A stretch of DNA of 7,236 nucleotides from an uncultured Rhodocyclaceae bacterium (GCA_903930805.1 CAIYZZ010000122.1:1-7236), one strand, 5' to 3'. Positions 1-6,497 are shown, counted from the first letter of the stretch. Translations and numbers: made by a program. The notes: generated by a model not told the origin, from the sequence alone.

Positions 1-48
1 GTCTTGCTCAAAACCGCACTGGTTGCAGCGGTAGGCATAAATTGGCAT
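1..48 (-). CDS. FmdB-family zinc-ribbon protein, N-terminal fragment (runs off the left edge)
   Basis: Only the first 16 codons are present, reading MPIYAYRCNQCGFEQD. The opening MPIYxYxCxxCG is the hallmark of the FmdB/CxxC_CxxC_SSSS putative regulatory zinc-ribbon family, with the first zinc-binding pair at C8 and C11. The second pair would lie outside the window. The start is supported by GGAGAG (minus strand, 54-59), five bases before the ATG. The function of the family is not firmly known; in many betaproteobacteria the gene lies upstream of a DUF502 membrane protein gene and aspS, which I would expect beyond the left edge (inference). A strong -10 box just upstream suggests that it begins its own transcript rather than being the tail of the pil genes. 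Confidence 0.8.
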   Translation of the reverse strand, partial: MPIYAYRCNQCGFEQD

Positions 49-73
49 GGATTCTCTCCGGGGATTTTCGTAG

Positions 74-79
74 ATTATA
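74..79 (-). promoter_or_regulatory. Candidate sigma70 -10 box (TATAAT) for the FmdB gene
   Basis: On the minus strand this is a perfect TATAAT, about 25 bases before the FmdB start codon. That would give a short leader of roughly 20 bases carrying the GGAGAG ribosome site. No good -35 hexamer stands at 16-18 bases upstream (only T-rich CTCTTT-like sequence), and there is no extended TG motif. The call rests on the -10 box and its position between a possible terminator and a start codon. Confidence 0.5.
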
Positions 80-95
80 ACTAGGCGCTTGACCG

Positions 96-141
96 AAAAG
101 AGGAGCGCCCTGCCTGCATGGGTCACATGGTGTTCGGGCGC
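96..141 (-). terminator. Weak terminator-like hairpin after pilD
   Basis: Read on the minus strand, GCGCCC (136-141) pairs with GGGCGC (105-110). An inner CATG/CATG pair around a five-base loop is separated from the outer stem by a symmetric internal loop. The stem is followed by TCCTCTTTT, a poor U-tract. The hairpin begins 14 bases beyond the pilD stop. The interrupted stem and short T-run make it a marginal terminator. Confidence 0.3.
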
Positions 142-154
142 CGCTAAATCAAGC

Positions 155-1000
155 CTAAATTACCCCGAGATAAGCCTGGTTGAGCGATTTGCCCCAAAAA
201 AGGGCAATCAACCCTGCGGCCGTCAGGTAGGGGCCAAAAGGAATGGGCACGTTCCGACCATGACGTGCCACTACGATCAAGGTAATGCCCACGATGGCGC
301 CAACGCAAGAGGACAGCAAAATGACCAAGGGGATCAACTGCCAGCCAAGCCAGGCACCGATTGCCGCCAGCAGCTTGAAATCGCCATAGCCCATACCCTC
401 TTTTCCGGTAACCAGCTTGAATAGCCAATAAACCGACCACAGCGTCAGATAGCCCACCGCTGCGCCAATCACGGCATTTGACAGCGTGGCGAACGTACCG
501 TTTACGTTGATCAGCAGGCCCGCCCAAAGTAGCGGAAGGGTAATGTCGTCGGGCAGTAACTGCGTGTCGAAGTCGATGAAGGTCAGAGCAATCATTGCCG
601 CAATGAAGATTAGCGCCCCTGCCGTTGCCAGCGTCAGCCCGTAACGACCGGCCGCATAGCCGAACAGCAAACCAGTGATGGCTTCGACGATCGGGTAGCG
701 CGGGCTAATCGCTTGCCCGCAACCTTTACAGCGCCCTTTGAGCAGCAAATAGCTCAGAATGGGGATATTTTCGAGTGCCGCGACCGGCCTGCTGCAATGG
801 GGGCAGCGTGAGCGCGGCGATACGAGTGATAGCGAGTCAAACACAGGCGCAGGTGCGCCGGAAAATTCGGCGCATTGGCTCTGCCAGTCGCGTTCCATCA
901 TGATCGGCAGGCGATGGATGACGACGTTGAGGAAGCTGCCTATCAGCAAGCCGAACAAAATGCTGATGGTAGCAAGCGCTACCGGGTCGTTGAAAGGCAT
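155..1000 (-). CDS. pilD: Prepilin leader peptidase / N-methyltransferase PilD
   Basis: This bifunctional inner-membrane aspartic protease (peptidase family A24) cleaves the leader of type IV prepilins and type II secretion pseudopilins, then N-methylates the new first residue. All family marks are present in 281 residues, a normal length. GSFLNVVIHRLP lies at 21-32. A zinc-binding tetracysteine module, C66-x2-C69 and C91-x2-C94, characterises the cytoplasmic methyltransferase-associated domain. The first catalytic aspartate is probably D143 in the motif DFDTQLLPD, and the second is D207 in GYGDFKLLAAIG. The 64-residue distance between them equals that between the known catalytic aspartates of Vibrio TcpJ. 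The rest is hydrophobic, consistent with about eight membrane segments. The gene starts 9 bases after the pilC stop, so it is probably co-transcribed and coupled to pilC. coaE, which often follows pilD in betaproteobacteria, is absent here. Confidence 0.96.
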   Translation of the reverse strand: MPFNDPVALATISILFGLLIGSFLNVVIHRLPIMMERDWQSQCAEFSGAPAPVFDSLSLVSPRSRCPHCSRPVAALENIPILSYLLLKGRCKGCGQAISPRYPIVEAITGLLFGYAAGRYGLTLATAGALIFIAAMIALTFIDFDTQLLPDDITLPLLWAGLLINVNGTFATLSNAVIGAAVGYLTLWSVYWLFKLVTGKEGMGYGDFKLLAAIGAWLGWQLIPLVILLSSCVGAIVGITLIVVARHGRNVPIPFGPYLTAAGLIALFWGKSLNQAYLGVI

Positions 1001-1001
1001 T

Positions 1002-1006
1002 CTCCT
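1002..1006 (-). promoter_or_regulatory. Ribosome binding site of pilD with abnormally short spacing
   Basis: AGGAG on the minus strand ends one base before the pilD ATG (AGGAGAATG), far tighter than the usual 5-9 bases. No other in-frame start lies between the pilC stop and this ATG, and the next plausible starts would cut into the first membrane segment. Initiation may therefore depend on ribosomes finishing pilC 9 bases upstream. Confidence 0.5.
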
Positions 1007-1009
1007 GCG

Positions 1010-2224
1010 CTAAACCACTGCGCCGAGCTTAAAGATCGGCAGATACATCGCAACAATGATGCCACCAATCAACCCACCGAGGACGACCATGATCATCGGC
1101 TCCATCAGGCTGGCGAGTGCGCCGACGGCATCGTCTACCTCAGCCTCGTAGAAATCCGCCACTTTGCCGCACATAGCGTCGAGTTGTCCGGACTCTTCGC
1201 CGATAGAGACCATTTGCAGCACCATGCTCGGGAAAACGTTGGCATTCTGCATCGCCACGACCAGACTGGTACCGGTACTGATTTCGGCTTTGATCTGAAG
1301 CGTGGCCATTTTGTAGATGTAGTTGCCGGATGCGCCACCGACGGAATCGAGTGCTTCCACCAGGGGTACGCCGGCCGCGAACATCGTCGATAGGGTTCGC
1401 GTCCATCGGGCCATGGTGGCCTTGCGTATCACGTCACCAAAAACGGGCAGTTTGAGAGAGATCTTGTCCATGAAAATCTGAACTGGCAATGATCGCTTCC
1501 AAGTGTATAGGAATCCGTAAATGGCACCGCCAATACCGGGGAAAATGATGTACCAATTTCCGACAAAATAATCTGAAATGGCTACAACAACGAGCGTCGG
1601 ACCCGGTAGTTCGGCACCGAAATTGGCGAAAACCGACTTGAACGTGGGGACGACAAAAATCATGATGAGGGCCACGACGATAAAGGCCACGACCAGTACC
1701 GAGATCGGGTAAAACAGCGCGCTCTTGATCTTGGAAATGATCGCCTGGGTTTTCTCTTTGTAGGTGGCCAACCGATCCAGCAGTGCGTCGAGAATACCGG
1801 CCTGCTCACCGGCCTCAATCAGATTGCAGAACAACTGATCGAAGTAAAGCGGGTATTTGCGAAATGCCTGATTCAGTGAGGAGCCTGTTTCAACATCTGC
1901 TTTTAGATCCATCAACAGTTTGCCAACAGCTGCGTTTTGTGCACCTTTTCCAACAATATCAAAGGATTGAAGAAGTGGAACGCCAGCTTTCAGCATGGTT
2001 GCCAGCTGACGAGTAAACAGGGTGACATCCTTGTCGGTCACCTTACCGCCACCTTTGAAGCTCTGCTTTTTTACCTTCGTGACGAGAATGCCCTGGCGGC
2101 GCAGGGTTGTACGGACAACAGTCGCTGTCTCGGCACGTAGTTCGCCACGAACGGTCTTGCCGGTCTTGTCTTTGCCCTCCCAGGCAAACAACGGCTGGGA
2201 GTTATCTTTTTGGGGGGGTGCCAT
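1010..2224 (-). CDS. pilC: Type IV pilus inner-membrane platform protein PilC
   Basis: PilC is the polytopic inner-membrane platform of the type IV pilus machine. It couples the PilB/PilT ATPases to pilin polymerisation and is homologous to GspF of type II secretion. The 404 residues show the expected two-fold repeat of the T2SSF domain, at about 67-190 and 270-395. The paired motifs are GVPLLQSFDIVG (81-92) and GVPLVEALDSVG (285-296). Membrane segments are seen at about 170-192, 222-241 and 374-397, the last containing the conserved LMEPMIMV...LPIF tail. A GAGGAAGAGG-type ribosome site (2226-2234) precedes the ATG. The third and fourth codons contain a run of seven C on the coding strand. 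The gene lies 87 bases after yfjD and 9 bases before pilD. The partner ATPase gene pilB does not precede it, so it must be elsewhere if the pilus is functional. Confidence 0.96.
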   Translation of the reverse strand: MAPPQKDNSQPLFAWEGKDKTGKTVRGELRAETATVVRTTLRRQGILVTKVKKQSFKGGGKVTDKDVTLFTRQLATMLKAGVPLLQSFDIVGKGAQNAAVGKLLMDLKADVETGSSLNQAFRKYPLYFDQLFCNLIEAGEQAGILDALLDRLATYKEKTQAIISKIKSALFYPISVLVVAFIVVALIMIFVVPTFKSVFANFGAELPGPTLVVVAISDYFVGNWYIIFPGIGGAIYGFLYTWKRSLPVQIFMDKISLKLPVFGDVIRKATMARWTRTLSTMFAAGVPLVEALDSVGGASGNYIYKMATLQIKAEISTGTSLVVAMQNANVFPSMVLQMVSIGEESGQLDAMCGKVADFYEAEVDDAVGALASLMEPMIMVVLGGLIGGIIVAMYLPIFKLGAVV

Positions 2225-2311
2225 GCCTCTTCCTCAAGCCAGTGTGCGGGGTGATAATGCCTTGCATGTCTATCCTTGTAAAGGCTAAATATCCTGCAGT
2301 TCTCCTTGGAG

Positions 2312-3589
2312 TTAGCGGTTTGCCTGTTCCGGACGGTAAATCCTGACGATTTTCACGCGCCGATTTTCGGTTTGGACGATTTCCATCGCTACACCATTGA
2401 TGCGCAGACCGACGCCGATTTCCGGAATGTCGCGCAGGTGCTCCAGAATCAAACCATTGAGTGTCTTGGGGCCATCAATGGGCAGGTCAAGCCCGAGCAA
2501 ACGGTTAACTTCGCGCAGACTGTAACCCCCATCGACCAATGCAGATCCCACCTCATCCCAACGAAAGGCTGCGGTACTGCCGGGTATGCTGGTTGTAAAC
2601 TTTCCGACGATTTCCTCGACGATGTCCTCAATGGTAACCAGTCCCAACAATTCGCCATATTCATCGACCACCAAGCCAAGGCGCTGGCGGTTTTCGCGAA
2701 AGAAACGCAGTTGGGCATAAACCTGAGTGTCGGCGGGAATGAAATAAGGTTCGGCCAGGTCTTTCCGCAGCAATTCGTGGTCGATCTCGCCTGTGATGGC
2801 ACCGGCGAGGAGGCGGCGCAGGTGCACGATGCCGACGATATTTCCCGGTTCGTTTTCATAAACCGGCAAGCGCGTATGGAAGCTGGTTGCCAATTTGTCC
2901 GCAATCTCGTCGATGGGGGCGGCCAGGTCGATACTTTCAATTTCGCCGCGAGGCGTCATGATGTCCTCGACAGTGACATGTTCAAGATCGAAGAGGTTGA
3001 TAAGGATGTCTCGATGTTGCGACTGCACAAACTGGCCACTTTCGAGAACAAGACTACGCAGTTCCTCGGTCGATAGACGTGGTGCTTCATGACCTGTCTT
3101 TGGTTGCAGGCGCAGGAGTTTGAGCAACGCGATGACGAACAGGTTAACGAACCAAATGACCGGATAGGCAATGCGCAGGAGCGGCGTCAGAATGTAACCG
3201 ATGCGTGGTGCCAGCCAGTCTGGATAAGTGGCACCCACGACCTTTGGGGTGATTTCCGAGAAAATCAGCAGACAAAAAGTAACGAACACCGTGCCGGCCT
3301 CAAGTGCCCATTTTTCCTCGCCGAACACGGAAAGCGCGATATGACCAGTAATCATCGCGGCGGCAGCGTTGATCAGGGTGTTGCCAAGAAGGATAACGCC
3401 GATCAGGCGATCGACTTTAGCCAGCAAACTTACTGCCAGTTGTGCCCCACGATGTCCTGCTTCGGCTGCATGACGCAGGCGGTGGCGGTTGGCGGCCATC
3501 ATGGCTGTTTCCGCCATGGCAAAAAATCCTGACAGCACCAGTAGAACAGCTAGTACAGCGAGCTGCACCCACAGGGGGATTTCGTCCAT
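2312..3589 (-). CDS. yfjD: HlyC/CorC-family (CNNM/YfjD-type) transporter with CBS pair
   Basis: This is a membrane protein of the CNNM/CorB family, linked to magnesium or cobalt homeostasis, probably as an efflux or Na+-coupled transporter. The 425 residues match E. coli YfjD (also called CorB) in length. An N-terminal DUF21/CNNM domain (about 1-165) has SGFFAMAETAMMAANRHRL early on and SEITPKVVGATYP at 111-123. Its hydrophobic helices fall near 7-25, 62-85, 98-113 and 135-160. A CBS pair follows: CBS1 begins around VEDIMTPRGEIESIDL (207-222) and CBS2 ends with VDEYGELLGLVTIEDIVEEIVG (308-329). The C-terminal CorC/HlyC domain occupies about 345-420. The ATG shares its A with the last base of the ypjD TAA stop (TAATG), implying translational coupling. 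The order ypjD-yfjD, divergent from ffh, is the same as in E. coli. The transported ion cannot be read from the sequence. Confidence 0.92.
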   Translation of the reverse strand: MDEIPLWVQLAVLAVLLVLSGFFAMAETAMMAANRHRLRHAAEAGHRGAQLAVSLLAKVDRLIGVILLGNTLINAAAAMITGHIALSVFGEEKWALEAGTVFVTFCLLIFSEITPKVVGATYPDWLAPRIGYILTPLLRIAYPVIWFVNLFVIALLKLLRLQPKTGHEAPRLSTEELRSLVLESGQFVQSQHRDILINLFDLEHVTVEDIMTPRGEIESIDLAAPIDEIADKLATSFHTRLPVYENEPGNIVGIVHLRRLLAGAITGEIDHELLRKDLAEPYFIPADTQVYAQLRFFRENRQRLGLVVDEYGELLGLVTIEDIVEEIVGKFTTSIPGSTAAFRWDEVGSALVDGGYSLREVNRLLGLDLPIDGPKTLNGLILEHLRDIPEIGVGLRINGVAMEIVQTENRRVKIVRIYRPEQANR

Positions 3590-4443
3590 TAAGAGGCGAC
3601 CCGGCCGAGGATGACTTCAAGCACGAACCGGCTACCAACATAAGCCAACAACAGGACGGTGAACCCTGCAAGAGTCCAGTGTAGGGCAGTGCGGCCGCGC
3701 CAGCCACGGCGATACCGGCCGATCAGCAGTGCACCAAAAATTAGCCAGGACAGCACGGCGAATATGGTCTTATGGTTCAGTGTCAACGCCTTGCCGAACA
3801 GGTGTTCGGAGAAGACCACCCCTGAAACCAAAGTCAGCGTGAGCAATCCGAAAGCAATATGAATCAGGCGGAACAGCAAGGTCTCCATCGTCAGGAGCGG
3901 CGGCAGTCCTGCAAAAAGTGGTGTCAGGCGCCCTCGATGCAGGCGCTGTTCGGTTACTGCCATCAGAATGGCATGCAGGGCGGCGAGGGTGAACAGACTA
4001 TAGGCCAGCATTGCCACCAAAAAGTGAAGCCTGAAAGTAAGTGACCCGGCGTTGGCGAGTATGTGCTGCCCGGGCAAAGCCCAAGGCAGTAACGCACACA
4101 GGGCAGCCAAAGGCAAGCCAAGCATCTGCAAGCCTTCCATGCGGGCGTAGAAACTTTCTATCCAATAAAGGGCAACGGCTAGCCATGTGATCATCGATAG
4201 GGCTAAAGCAAAACCGAAGCGCATGCTCTCGCCATTGCCCGGAAAAATCTCCATGCCAAGTGTTGTTCCGTGAAAAACCAGCGCGACAGCCAGCCACATG
4301 CGCTCCCATGTAGCCAAACCGGCGACGGGTTGATCGAGTACCGCGCCGCGCCACCGCGTCCGCCAGAAATGCACGGCCAGACCGACATAGAGGGCGGCAG
4401 TCAGAAAATTTGGAAAAGACGAATGCAGTAGAATCGGCGGCAT
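3589..4443 (-). CDS. ypjD: CcsA/HemX-like inner-membrane protein YpjD
   Basis: This 284-residue integral membrane protein belongs to the cytochrome c assembly (CcsA/CcmC/HemX-like) superfamily. Eight hydrophobic segments are visible, at about 11-27, 48-65, 77-96, 107-123, 137-162, 191-212, 226-243 and 257-277. Histidines placed as in this superfamily occur at H58, in RLHFLVAMLAY (H140) and in NHKTIFAVLSW (H224). The stretch PPLLTMETLLFRLIHIAFGLL (181-201) is typical of the YpjD group. The tryptophan-rich WWD haem-handling motif of true CcsA/CcmC is not visible, so a cytochrome c maturation role is not supported. Position beside yfjD suggests a partner role for that transporter (inference). 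No clear Shine-Dalgarno precedes the ATG, but a stop codon lies four codons upstream in frame, so the start cannot lie far upstream. Confidence 0.88.
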   Translation of the reverse strand: MPPILLHSSFPNFLTAALYVGLAVHFWRTRWRGAVLDQPVAGLATWERMWLAVALVFHGTTLGMEIFPGNGESMRFGFALALSMITWLAVALYWIESFYARMEGLQMLGLPLAALCALLPWALPGQHILANAGSLTFRLHFLVAMLAYSLFTLAALHAILMAVTEQRLHRGRLTPLFAGLPPLLTMETLLFRLIHIAFGLLTLTLVSGVVFSEHLFGKALTLNHKTIFAVLSWLIFGALLIGRYRRGWRGRTALHWTLAGFTVLLLAYVGSRFVLEVILGRVAS

Positions 4444-4518
4444 GTTTGGAGTCTACACCAAGCTTTTGCCCACCCATCCACCAATGGCTTTGCGCAACCG
4501 GTATATTATTCGTTCATC
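4444..4518. promoter_or_regulatory. Divergent promoter region between ypjD and ffh
   Basis: This 75-base gap separates two divergent start codons. Its only AT-rich element, TATATTAT at 4502-4509, can serve as a -10 box in either direction. For ffh, TATTAT at 4504-4509 would put the transcript start only a few bases before the ATG. For ypjD, TAATAT (4503-4508, minus) has TTGTCA (minus, 4524-4529, inside the ffh coding region) at a short 15-base spacing. No good -35 is visible for ffh. No palindrome suggesting an operator was seen. Confidence 0.35.
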
Positions 4519-5889
4519 ATGCTTGACAATCTGACCCAGCGACTCGCCAAGGTTGTTAAATCTCTGCGGGGCCAGGCGCGCCTGACCGAAGAAAATATTG
4601 CCGAGATGTTGCGCGAAGTGCGCATGGCGCTGCTTGAGGCCGATGTGGCGCTGCCGGTGGTCAAGGAGTTCGTCGCCCGCGTCAAGGAAAAGGCAGTCGG
4701 CCACGCGGTGATCGGTTCGCTGACACCGGGGCAGGCGCTGGTGGGTGTGGTGCATCGCGAACTGACGGAACTCATGGGGGGGGCGAAAGCCGAACTCAAC
4801 CTGGCCACGCAACCCCCGGCGATCATCCTGATGGCCGGTCTGCAAGGCGCGGGCAAGACGACGACAACCGCGAAACTTGGCAAGTGGCTCAAAGAGCGGC
4901 AGAAAAAGAAGGTGCTGGTGGTCAGTTGCGACGTGTATCGTCCGGCAGCCATCGAGCAGTTGAAAACCGTAGCGGCGCAGGCGGGAATTGACTTCTTCCC
5001 CTCCTCTGTCGGCCAGAAGCCCGCCGAGATTGCCGCCGCCGCGCTGGATTACGCCAAGCGCCATTTTCACGATGTGCTGTTCGTCGATACAGCCGGCCGG
5101 CTGGCTATCGACGAGGCCATGATGGCTGAAATTCGCGAACTTCACGCACAACTGCAGCCAATCGAGACCCTGTTCGTCGTCGATGCCATGTTGGGTCAGG
5201 ACGCCGTCAATACGGCGCGTGCGTTCAGTGAAGCTTTACCGCTCACCGGTATTGTTCTTACCAAGCTCGATGGCGATGCACGCGGTGGTGCGGCGTTGTC
5301 GGTTCGTCATGTGACCGGCAAACCGCTCAAATTCGCCGGTATCGGCGAAAAACTGACGGGTATCGAGGAATTCCATCCCGAGCGCATGGCCAGCCGAATT
5401 CTCGGCATGGGCGATATTCTTGGTTTGGTCGAAGATGCTCAGCGCGGCGTCGATCAGGACAAGGCGCAGGAGTTCGTCAAGAAGATGAAGTCCGGCAAGG
5501 GCTTCGATCTAAACGACTTCAAGGATCAGATCGGCCAGATGCGCAGCATGGGCGGCATCGGCGCGCTGCTCGACAAGTTGCCCGCGCAGTTCGGTGCGAT
5601 GGCGCAGCAGGCGGGCGGACAGATGGAAGACAAGGCAACGCGTCGTATCGAAGGCATCATCAACTCGATGACGCCAACCGAACGCACCAAGCCTGAAATC
5701 ATCAAGGCCAGCCGCAAGCGCCGCATTGCTGCAGGTGCTGGCGTTCAGGTGCAGGAAGTGAACCGCTTGCTCAACCAGTTCGAGCAGTCGCAAAAAATGA
5801 TGAAGCAATTCACCAAAGGTGGCATGGCCAAGATGATGCGCGGCATGAAGGGCCTGATGGGTGGTGGCATGCCTGGTTTACCGCGTTAG
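4519..5889 (+). CDS. ffh: Signal recognition particle GTPase Ffh
   Basis: Ffh binds 4.5S RNA and signal sequences emerging from the ribosome, then docks with FtsY to deliver membrane proteins to SecYEG. The 456 residues have the full NGM layout. The N domain holds LREVRMALLEADVALPVV (31-48). The G domain has the P-loop GLQGAGKTTTTAKL (107-120), CDVYRPAA (137-144), DTAGR (190-194), TKLDGDARGG (248-257) and GIGEKL (274-279). The methionine-rich M domain runs from about 330, with the RNA-binding segment SRKRRIAAGAGVQVQEVN (398-415) and a Met/Gly-rich tail. The N-terminus MLDNLTQRLAKV lines up with E. coli Ffh from residue 1, so the start is secure although no Shine-Dalgarno precedes it. The 3' end overlaps the convergent NERD-RHH gene by 4 bases, and no terminator is visible after the stop. 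A G8 run (4776-4783) inside the gene is in frame. Confidence 0.98.
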   Translation: MLDNLTQRLAKVVKSLRGQARLTEENIAEMLREVRMALLEADVALPVVKEFVARVKEKAVGHAVIGSLTPGQALVGVVHRELTELMGGAKAELNLATQPPAIILMAGLQGAGKTTTTAKLGKWLKERQKKKVLVVSCDVYRPAAIEQLKTVAAQAGIDFFPSSVGQKPAEIAAAALDYAKRHFHDVLFVDTAGRLAIDEAMMAEIRELHAQLQPIETLFVVDAMLGQDAVNTARAFSEALPLTGIVLTKLDGDARGGAALSVRHVTGKPLKFAGIGEKLTGIEEFHPERMASRILGMGDILGLVEDAQRGVDQDKAQEFVKKMKSGKGFDLNDFKDQIGQMRSMGGIGALLDKLPAQFGAMAQQAGGQMEDKATRRIEGIINSMTPTERTKPEIIKASRKRRIAAGAGVQVQEVNRLLNQFEQSQKMMKQFTKGGMAKMMRGMKGLMGGGMPGLPR

Positions 5890-6482
5890 GGGTGCAATCT
5901 TGCCCTCCTACTGTTCACCTCAGCGTCGAGTGCTGATTCCAGTTCGGGAACTGTTGCGACATTGTCGGCTCCCAGCATAGCCATGATGTCGGCCGTCTTG
6001 CGTTGCCGCAGAGTTTCCAGCGTACGGCGCACGATCTCGGACTTGCTCAGATGTTCCTGAGCACTCGCTTCGAGAATTTCGGCTTCGATCTGCGACGGAA
6101 GTTTGATGGTCAGCAGATCCACCCCGAGCTTTTCTGGCCCGTTAGCAGAAAAACAACTTTGCAAGCCATGGATGTTGCGGTTGAACTGCAGGGCAACTTT
6201 TTTCTCGGTATTGCCGTAGCGTTTGACGAGTTCTTCGCCGGTTTCGTCGAGAAAGCCAGACTTTTGCTCGATGACAAGCAGTCGCCCACCTGGGGAAACG
6301 ATGGCAAAGTCGATTTCGCCAAAGTGGGAGCAGCCGTGTTCCACACGCGTCCAGTGGATGCCGTGGAAGATCGTGTAGTCGTCAGGTAGCTCTCGAGCCA
6401 GCAGGTCCAGTGTTTCAAGTTCGCGCTGGGCGGCGCCGATCGCTTCCATCGCCTGCCAGTGGGCAGGTGTGACCTTGGCCAT
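5886..6482 (-). CDS. NERD-domain remnant fused to a ribbon-helix-helix (antitoxin-like) domain
   Basis: No single known protein is recognised; the 198 residues fall into two parts. Residues about 10-108 resemble the N-terminal part of a NERD (nuclease-related) domain of the kind found on NERD-helicase proteins. The pattern is RELETLDLLARELPDDYTIF, then GEID with D58, then VIEQKSG with E72-x-K74 and a following Q99, which fits a PD-(D/E)XK-like metal site. A linker follows at about 109-120. Residues 121-160 then read as a ribbon-helix-helix fold: strand DLLTIKL (122-128), first helix 130-143 and second helix from LSKSEIVRRTLETLR, as in CopG/ParD-type antitoxins. The helicase part normally following NERD is missing, and no toxin gene adjoins the RHH part. 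An internal GTG (codon 121, 6120-6122) could start the RHH part alone but has no Shine-Dalgarno. ATG at 6482 was preferred to TTG at 6485 on ribosome-site spacing. This may be a real fusion or a deletion scar. Confidence 0.7.
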   Translation of the reverse strand: MAKVTPAHWQAMEAIGAAQRELETLDLLARELPDDYTIFHGIHWTRVEHGCSHFGEIDFAIVSPGGRLLVIEQKSGFLDETGEELVKRYGNTEKKVALQFNRNIHGLQSCFSANGPEKLGVDLLTIKLPSQIEAEILEASAQEHLSKSEIVRRTLETLRQRKTADIMAMLGADNVATVPELESALDAEVNSRRARLHP

Positions 6483-6489
6483 CAATATG

Positions 6490-6495
6490 TCCTTT
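6490..6495 (-). promoter_or_regulatory. Ribosome binding site deciding the NERD-RHH start
   Basis: AAAGGA on the minus strand stands seven bases before the ATG at 6480-6482. The TTG immediately upstream (6483-6485) would have a spacing of only four. The ATG is therefore the better start. The strong site suggests that the gene is still translated. Confidence 0.6.
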
Positions 6496-6497
6496 AG

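Noticed and set aside
875..1393. Plus-strand frame of 172 codons spanning the pilC-pilD junction
   Set aside because: It is antisense to both genes and His/Asp-rich from the complementary codon pattern; no family resemblance.
2306..3076. Open frame of 256 codons on the plus strand opposite yfjD
   Set aside because: It is entirely antisense to a well supported CNNM/CBS/CorC gene, with no recognisable motif; a shadow frame.
3589..4443. Calling this gene a cytochrome c biogenesis factor (CcsA/CcmC)
   Set aside because: The tryptophan-rich WWD haem motif is not visible and no cytochrome c maturation genes adjoin; the YpjD group fits better.
4523..4528. Perfect TTGACA on the plus strand just inside ffh
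   Set aside because: No -10 hexamer stands at a suitable distance downstream, and it encodes conserved residues of the Ffh N-terminus; taken as chance.
4776..4783. Run of eight G inside ffh as a phase-variation or sequencing-error site
   Set aside because: The frame is intact through it and ffh is essential, so switching is implausible; the surrounding protein sequence is continuous.
4453..5151. Long open frame (232 codons) antisense to ffh
   Set aside because: It lies opposite the strongly conserved N and G domains of ffh, has no recognisable domain, and arises from codon bias on the complementary strand.
5940..5953. Palindrome CAGTTCGGGAACTG as an ffh terminator or operator
   Set aside because: Only a two-base loop and no T-run follow, and it lies inside the NERD-RHH coding sequence.
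6483..6485. TTG as the start of the NERD-RHH gene
   Set aside because: The adjacent ATG at 6480-6482 has better spacing from AAAGGA and is a stronger start codon.
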